From contig DASRVB010000164.1 in the NCBI GenBank assembly GCA_035687725.1, forward strand, positions 1-8,675: a stretch of 8,675 bases of DNA, read 5' to 3'. This DNA comes from JAICNR01 sp035687725. GTDB taxonomy: Bacteria; Gemmatimonadota; Gemmatimonadetes; JACCXV01; JAHWKZ01. The notes below the pieces were generated by a model. It worked only from the letters and a program-made list of their open reading frames with translations, was not told the origin of the DNA and did no database searches. Within the stretch, counting starts at the first letter, position 1, and every line of letters begins with the position of its first letter. Made by a program: the position numbers and the translations under genes. This document shows, in pieces, positions 5,698 to 8,675 of this stretch.

Positions 5698-6836
5698 CTG
5701 GCGCCTCCCTTCGCCAGCTCGATCGCCTTCTGCACGACCTCGTCCATCGAGTTGGTAGCGGGAAGGTCGACCGACGCGAGGATCTCGAGGGCCTCCTTCT
5801 CGTTCGTTCCCGTAAGCCGGATCACGATCGGGACGTCGACCTCGAGCTGCTCGAGGGCCGCGACGATGCCGTTGGCCACGTCGTCGCAGCGAGTGATGCC
5901 GCCGAAGATGTTGAACAGGATCGCCTGGACGTTGGGATCGGAGAGGATGATCCGCATCGCGTTGACGACCTTCTCGGGGTTCGAAGAGCCGCCGATGTCG
6001 AGGAAGTTTGCGGGCTCCGCGCCGTAGTACTTGATGAGGTCCATCGTCGCCATCGCCAGTCCCGCGCCGTTGACGATGCATCCGACCGTGCCGTCGAGCT
6101 TGACGTACGACAAACCCCTCTCACGGGCCATCGTCTCCGCCGGCTCCTCCGACGCCGGGTCGCGCAGCTCCTCGAACTCGGGATGCCGGAACAGCGCGTT
6201 GTCGTCGAGGTTCATCTTGGCGTCGATCGCCAGGAGCTCGCCCTGCTTCGTGACCACCAGCGGATTGACTTCGGCCAGTGATGCGTCGCTCGCCTGGAAC
6301 GCCTCGTAGAGGCTGCGGAAGAGCCCCGCCGCCGCTCGAACTCGCGGCAGCTCGTCGTACAGCGCGAAGCCGAGCGCCATCGCCTGGTGGGTGAGGAGCC
6401 CGTAACGCGGGTCGATCTCGGCCTTGTGGATCTTCTGCGGCGTATCGCGCGCCACCTCCTCGATGTCGACCCCTCCGGCCGCGCTGACCATGAGCACCGG
6501 GCGCTGGCTGGCGCGGTCGACGATGATTCCCACGTAGGCCTCTTGATCGATATCGACCGCCGGGGCGACCAGCACCTTGTCTACCTCGAGGCCCTTTATA
6601 TCCATGCCCAGGATCGCTCCCGCGGCTTTCCCGGCGGCGGCCGGGTCCGGCGCGAGCTTCACGCCTCCCGCCTTGCCACGTCCGCCCACGTGAACCTGGG
6701 CCTTGATGACCACCGGGCCCCCCAGATCGCGTGCGGCGGCCTCGGCCTCCCCCGGAGTCTCCGCCACCCGCTCGGGCGGCACCGGAAGGCCATGGTCGCG
6801 GAAGATCCTCCGCGCCTGATACTCGTGGATCTTCAT
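5694..6836 (-). CDS. sucC: Succinyl-CoA synthetase beta subunit
   Basis: SucC is the ATP-grasp subunit that binds the nucleotide and succinate and works as a complex with SucD. The 380-residue protein begins MKIHEYQARRIF, the conserved N-terminus. Visible motifs are VVIKAQVHVGGRGKAGG (42-58, nucleotide loop), AEVNPL (188-193, metal-binding Glu and Asn), IDAKMNLDDNALFRH (204-218) and FGGITRCDDVANGI (311-324). ATP versus GTP preference cannot be decided by eye. The ATG at 6836 has AAAGGA about 5 bases upstream. An in-frame ATG at 6887 would add 17 residues without family similarity. It is the first gene of the minus-strand cluster and is coupled to sucD by a GTGA overlap. Confidence 0.97.
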   Translation of the reverse strand: MKIHEYQARRIFRDHGLPVPPERVAETPGEAEAAARDLGGPVVIKAQVHVGGRGKAGGVKLAPDPAAAGKAAGAILGMDIKGLEVDKVLVAPAVDIDQEAYVGIIVDRASQRPVLMVSAAGGVDIEEVARDTPQKIHKAEIDPRYGLLTHQAMALGFALYDELPRVRAAAGLFRSLYEAFQASDASLAEVNPLVVTKQGELLAIDAKMNLDDNALFRHPEFEELRDPASEEPAETMARERGLSYVKLDGTVGCIVNGAGLAMATMDLIKYYGAEPANFLDIGGSSNPEKVVNAMRIILSDPNVQAILFNIFGGITRCDDVANGIVAALEQLEVDVPIVIRLTGTNEKEALEILASVDLPATNSMDEVVQKAIELAKGGAR

Positions 6837-6932
6837 GTCGTCCTTTCGATGTGGAGCGATGTGCCCGTGCGGCCCGCACGCAGGCATGCGCGGCGCGATC
6901 CCGTAACCCTCCCGGCCGCGGACCCGAAATGG

Positions 6933-6949
6933 GCGCCTAAGCTAGGCGC
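6933..6949. repeat. 17-base palindrome, possible operator
   Basis: GCGCCTA (6933-6939) and TAGGCGC (6943-6949) are perfect inverted copies separated by AGC. The near-symmetry over 17 bases suits a dimeric regulator site or a small hairpin. It overlaps the candidate -10 box of sucC (6939-6944). Flanking bases do not extend the symmetry. A regulatory role is inference. Confidence 0.45.
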
Positions 6950-6967
6950 ACCAGGATGCGGGTTCAA
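6939..6967 (-). promoter_or_regulatory. Weak candidate promoter for the sucC cluster
   Basis: The minus strand has TTGAAC (6962-6967), a 17-base spacer and TAGCTT (6939-6944). The -35 is a four-of-six match and the -10 only three of six. Position is right for a promoter about 100 bases before sucC, and the overlapping palindrome could control it. Support is weak. Confidence 0.25.
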
Positions 6968-6995
6968 CCGGCGAAGGCCGCGAGCTCACTGCCCG

Positions 6996-7025
6996 TTGCC
7001 TTCCCGGGGAGCCCCATCCGATACT
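6996..7025 (+). promoter_or_regulatory. Candidate promoter for the VOC/DUF1801 gene pair
   Basis: TTGCCT (6996-7001), an 18-base spacer and GATACT (7020-7025) each match four of six sigma-70-type bases. The predicted start of transcription would fall within a few bases of the GTG at 7035. That would explain why that gene has no Shine-Dalgarno site. Confidence 0.3.
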
Positions 7026-7034
7026 GGATGCGTT

Positions 7035-7469
7035 GTGACTCGCCCCCATCCATCCGCCGTCGACGGGCTCCATCATGTGTCGATCAGGGTCCGCGACATG
7101 GACCGCTCGCTGGCGCTCTACCGGGACCTCCTGGGTCTCGAGGTCAGGACCGCCTTCGAGCTGCACGACAATCGATTCGCCATGCTCGAGGCCGGCAATG
7201 GGCGCTACATCGAGCTGGTGGAGACGCGAGCCGATCCGCGGTCGACCTCCGAGACCGACGTGTTCTGGCACCTCGCGCTCAGGTCGCGCAACCTCGAGAA
7301 ATCGTTCGAAGTGGTGCGCGCGTTCGGGTGTGAGATCACGCGCCCGATCACTCCGCTCGACCTCGTGAATTCCGTCGGTGACCGTCCATTCCCCGTCCGC
7401 GTGGCGTTCTTCCGCGGTCCGGACGGCGAGGAGATCGAGCTGATCGAGGACGAGACCGGTCAGACCTGA
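7035..7469 (+). CDS. VOC superfamily (glyoxalase/dioxygenase-fold) metalloprotein
   Basis: This 144-residue protein has the two beta-alpha-beta-beta-beta modules of the vicinal oxygen chelate fold. LHHVSIRVRDMDRSLALYRD (12-31) is the classic module opening. The four likely metal ligands are His14, Glu60 (YIELVE), His79 (FWHLAL) and Glu135 (EIELIE), so it is probably a working metalloenzyme. It resembles glyoxalase I and methylmalonyl-CoA epimerase-like proteins, but the substrate cannot be named. The GTG at 7035 is the only start that keeps the first module whole. No ribosome site is visible, and a leaderless start is possible. It is followed after 17 bases by the DUF1801 gene, probably in one transcript. 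Confidence 0.85.
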   Translation: MTRPHPSAVDGLHHVSIRVRDMDRSLALYRDLLGLEVRTAFELHDNRFAMLEAGNGRYIELVETRADPRSTSETDVFWHLALRSRNLEKSFEVVRAFGCEITRPITPLDLVNSVGDRPFPVRVAFFRGPDGEEIELIEDETGQT

Positions 7470-7486
7470 AATCGCACGGAGGCTCA

Positions 7487-8074
7487 ATGGGAACTCGAAA
7501 CCCGCGTGTCGACGCCTACATCGAAAAATCCGCTGATTTCGCGCAGCCGATCCTGAGGCATCTTCGGGAGGTCGTACACTCCGCCTGTCCCGACGTCGAG
7601 GAGACGATCAAATGGGGGGCTCCCTATTTCGACTACAAGGGCCCGCTCTGCGGCATGGTCGCGTTCAAGCGCCACTGCGCCTTCGTGTTCTGGAAGGACG
7701 CCCTCGTCGTCGAGAATCCGAGCGACGAGGCGATGGGTCAGCTAGGCCGGATCGAGAGCCTCGACGACCTCCCCTCGAAGAAGACACTGACGGCGTGGCT
7801 GAAGAAGGCGGTGAAGCTGAACGAGCAGGGAGTGAAGGCTCCACGCAGCGTCAAGCCGCCCAAGCCTCCGGTCAAGGTGCCCGCGGACCTGAAGAGCGCC
7901 TTGGCCAGGAACGCCAAGGCGCGCGCGGCATTCGAGGCCTTCAGCCCCAGCCATCGCCGCGAGTACGTGGAGTGGATCGAGGAGGCCAAGCGCGAGGAGA
8001 CGCGGAGGAAGCGACTGGCCACGGCGATCGAGTGGATGGCGGAGGGAAAACCTCGACACTGGAAATACCAGTGA
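7487..8074 (+). CDS. DUF1801 and YdeI/OmdA-domain protein
   Basis: The 195-residue protein has an N-terminal DUF1801 domain (about 20-112, with TIKWGAPYFDYKG and LCGMVAFKRHCAFVFWK). A lysine- and proline-rich linker (about 117-131) follows. The C-terminal domain is of the YdeI/OmpD-associated type (about 132-191, with FSPSHRREYVEWIEEAKR at 152-169). This two-domain layout is common in soil bacteria and actinomycetes. The second domain is named after a Salmonella protein linked to bacteriocin and peptide protection, but the biochemical function is unknown. The ATG has a GGAGG site 4 bases upstream. It sits downstream of the VOC gene and ends convergently with the small gene at 8095. No signal peptide or membrane segment is present. 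Confidence 0.9.
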   Translation: MGTRNPRVDAYIEKSADFAQPILRHLREVVHSACPDVEETIKWGAPYFDYKGPLCGMVAFKRHCAFVFWKDALVVENPSDEAMGQLGRIESLDDLPSKKTLTAWLKKAVKLNEQGVKAPRSVKPPKPPVKVPADLKSALARNAKARAAFEAFSPSHRREYVEWIEEAKREETRRKRLATAIEWMAEGKPRHWKYQ

Positions 8075-8081
8075 TCGGCTG

Positions 8082-8108
8082 ACAGCGCCGAGCGCTAACG
8101 CGCGCTGT
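8082..8108. terminator. Weak hairpin between convergent genes
   Basis: ACAGCGC (8082-8088) and GCGCTGT (8102-8108) can form a 7-base-pair stem with a 13-base loop. It lies between the convergent DUF1801 gene and the small gene on the other strand, overlapping the end of the latter. A T-run is absent on both sides, so it would at best be a weak or factor-dependent terminator. Confidence 0.2.
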
Positions 8109-8319
8109 TCGTCGTCCCTTCCATATCGCCCGGGAGGTCTCCTTCCAGGGTGGCGCTCTGCCGATTCCAGGTGTGGATCGCCGCGCACGAAGGGCAGAAG
8201 ACCAGCGACTCGATCCGCGCGAGGCGTTCGAAGGTGTCGTCGCGGACCACGACACCCGTGTCCAGCCACCTTCCGGTCCGTGGGCAACGGGCCAAGAGTC
8301 GTCTCGGGATCCCTCGCAT
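8095..8319 (-). CDS. Small zinc-ribbon-like protein (CPxTG...CPxC...HxW)
   Basis: The 74-residue protein has RCPRTGRWLDTG at 11-22 and FCPSCAAIHTW at 41-51. Cys12, Cys42, Cys45 and His49 are the likely metal ligands. The spaced pattern CPxTG, then CPxC with H and W, matches small uncharacterised bacterial proteins that I recall from proteobacterial genomes. Their function is unknown to me. The last 20 residues are polar and probably disordered. The ATG at 8319 has GAGG only 2 bases upstream, which is closer than ideal, but no other in-frame start keeps the first CPxTG motif. It is convergent with the DUF1801 gene and divergent from the response-regulator fragment 32 bases away. Confidence 0.7.
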   Translation of the reverse strand: MRGIPRRLLARCPRTGRWLDTGVVVRDDTFERLARIESLVFCPSCAAIHTWNRQSATLEGDLPGDMEGTTNSAR

Positions 8320-8351
8320 GGCCTCAGACTAGCGAGGTCGTAGCGCGCGAC

Positions 8352-8675
8352 ATGGAAGGCCATTCCGCGCTCGAGGCGATCCGCGAGAAGACGCCGGACG
8401 TGGCGCTCCTGGACGCGGTGATGCCGGGAATGTCTGGGGTCGAGATACTCCAGATCGTACGCGACCTCGGCCTGCCGACACGCGTAGTGCTCTTGGCGGG
8501 GGAACTGGGGTCCGAGGACCTGACTGAGTCCATTCGCCTGGGCGTGGATGGAATCCTCATGAAGGACGAGGCTTCCGCCGTGCTCCTCGATTGCGTGAAG
8601 AGCGTTGCCCGCGGCGGCCGCTGGGTCTCGCTGCAACTGGTCGAGCGAGCGCTGAGCATCGCGGCGAACGGGGGC
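8352..8675 (+). pseudogene. Response-regulator receiver domain, N-terminally truncated, runs off the window
   Basis: From the ATG at 8352, 108 codons run open to the window end. LLDAVMPGMSG holds the phospho-acceptor Asp21, and LMKDEA holds the conserved Lys71. GGRWVSLQLVERAL then resembles the linker before a NarL/FixJ-type LuxR helix-turn-helix, which would lie beyond the edge. The normal first strand with its two acidic residues and helix 1 is missing. Receiver-like sequence (EVVARD) continues in frame upstream to about 8334, past the ATG. Before that the frame only shadows the small gene on the other strand. The usual Thr/Ser of strand 4 is Ala49 (VVLLAGE). It could be a remnant, a genuinely shortened regulator, or an assembly junction. 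The receiver family assignment is firm; pseudogene status is inference. Confidence 0.65.

Larger units (their letters stand above)
6837..7034. other. Divergent intergenic region between sucC and the VOC gene
   Basis: This 198-base stretch separates divergently read genes and has no credible ORF or tRNA. It holds a 17-base palindrome (6933-6949) and weak candidate promoters in both directions, listed separately. The part next to sucC (6837-6930) is GC-rich leader sequence in which I see no riboswitch-like motif. Confidence 0.7.

Noticed and set aside
4888..6027. 379-residue plus-strand open frame opposite sucD and sucC
   Set aside because: Shadow of two certain genes; its composition follows their codon pattern.
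5698..6081. 5' extension of the sucD frame into sucC
   Set aside because: The extra 128 codons show no SucD similarity, and the GTG at 5697 has a good ribosome site and matches the family's N-terminus.
6951..7000. Possible tRNA T-loop (GGTTCAACC)
   Set aside because: No acceptor stem, anticodon arm or D arm can be folded around it.
1..8675. CRISPR arrays, phage genes, transposases, toxin-antitoxin or biosynthetic clusters
   Set aside because: I looked on both strands and saw no regularly spaced repeats and no protein motifs of these kinds.

Overview
The window is GC-rich chromosomal DNA from a bacterium, apparently an environmental lineage. All genes have bacterial Shine-Dalgarno sites or plausible leaderless starts, and no phage, transposase or CRISPR gene is visible. 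The gene order on the minus strand is a central-metabolism and cell-envelope cluster: sucC, sucD, an EIIA-CBS protein, ndk, a YceD/DUF177 protein, rpmF, plsX, fabH, fabD. Similar arrangements occur in several Gram-negative soil and sediment phyla. The sequence alone does not let me name the phylum.

Positions 1-6836 hold this one long minus-strand cluster, read from right to left. It starts with both succinyl-CoA synthetase subunits. A PTS EIIA-type/CBS-pair regulator follows and is translationally coupled to sucD, then nucleoside diphosphate kinase. Next is the widespread yceD-rpmF-plsX-fabH-fabD block, which joins a ribosomal protein to fatty acid and phospholipid synthesis. fabD runs off the left edge. 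Junctions are tight (GTGA overlaps at sucC/sucD and plsX/fabH, an 8-base overlap at sucD/EIIA-CBS). The exception is the fabH-fabD gap, which is filled by a 122-base palindromic element with 21-base inverted arms and an internal hairpin. A possible internal promoter lies just before the yceD gene.

Positions 6837-7034 are a divergent intergenic region with a 17-base palindrome and weak candidate promoters facing both ways. Positions 7035-8074 hold two plus-strand genes, a VOC (glyoxalase-fold) protein and a DUF1801/YdeI-OmdA protein. A small zinc-binding-type protein lies convergently at 8095-8319. The right edge holds the beginning of a NarL-type response-regulator receiver domain that lacks its normal N-terminus.

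Most of the window is housekeeping sequence. I see no complete novel multi-gene system. The best leads are the structured palindromic element between fabH and fabD, the N-terminally truncated receiver domain, and the EIIA-CBS regulator placed between sucD and ndk.
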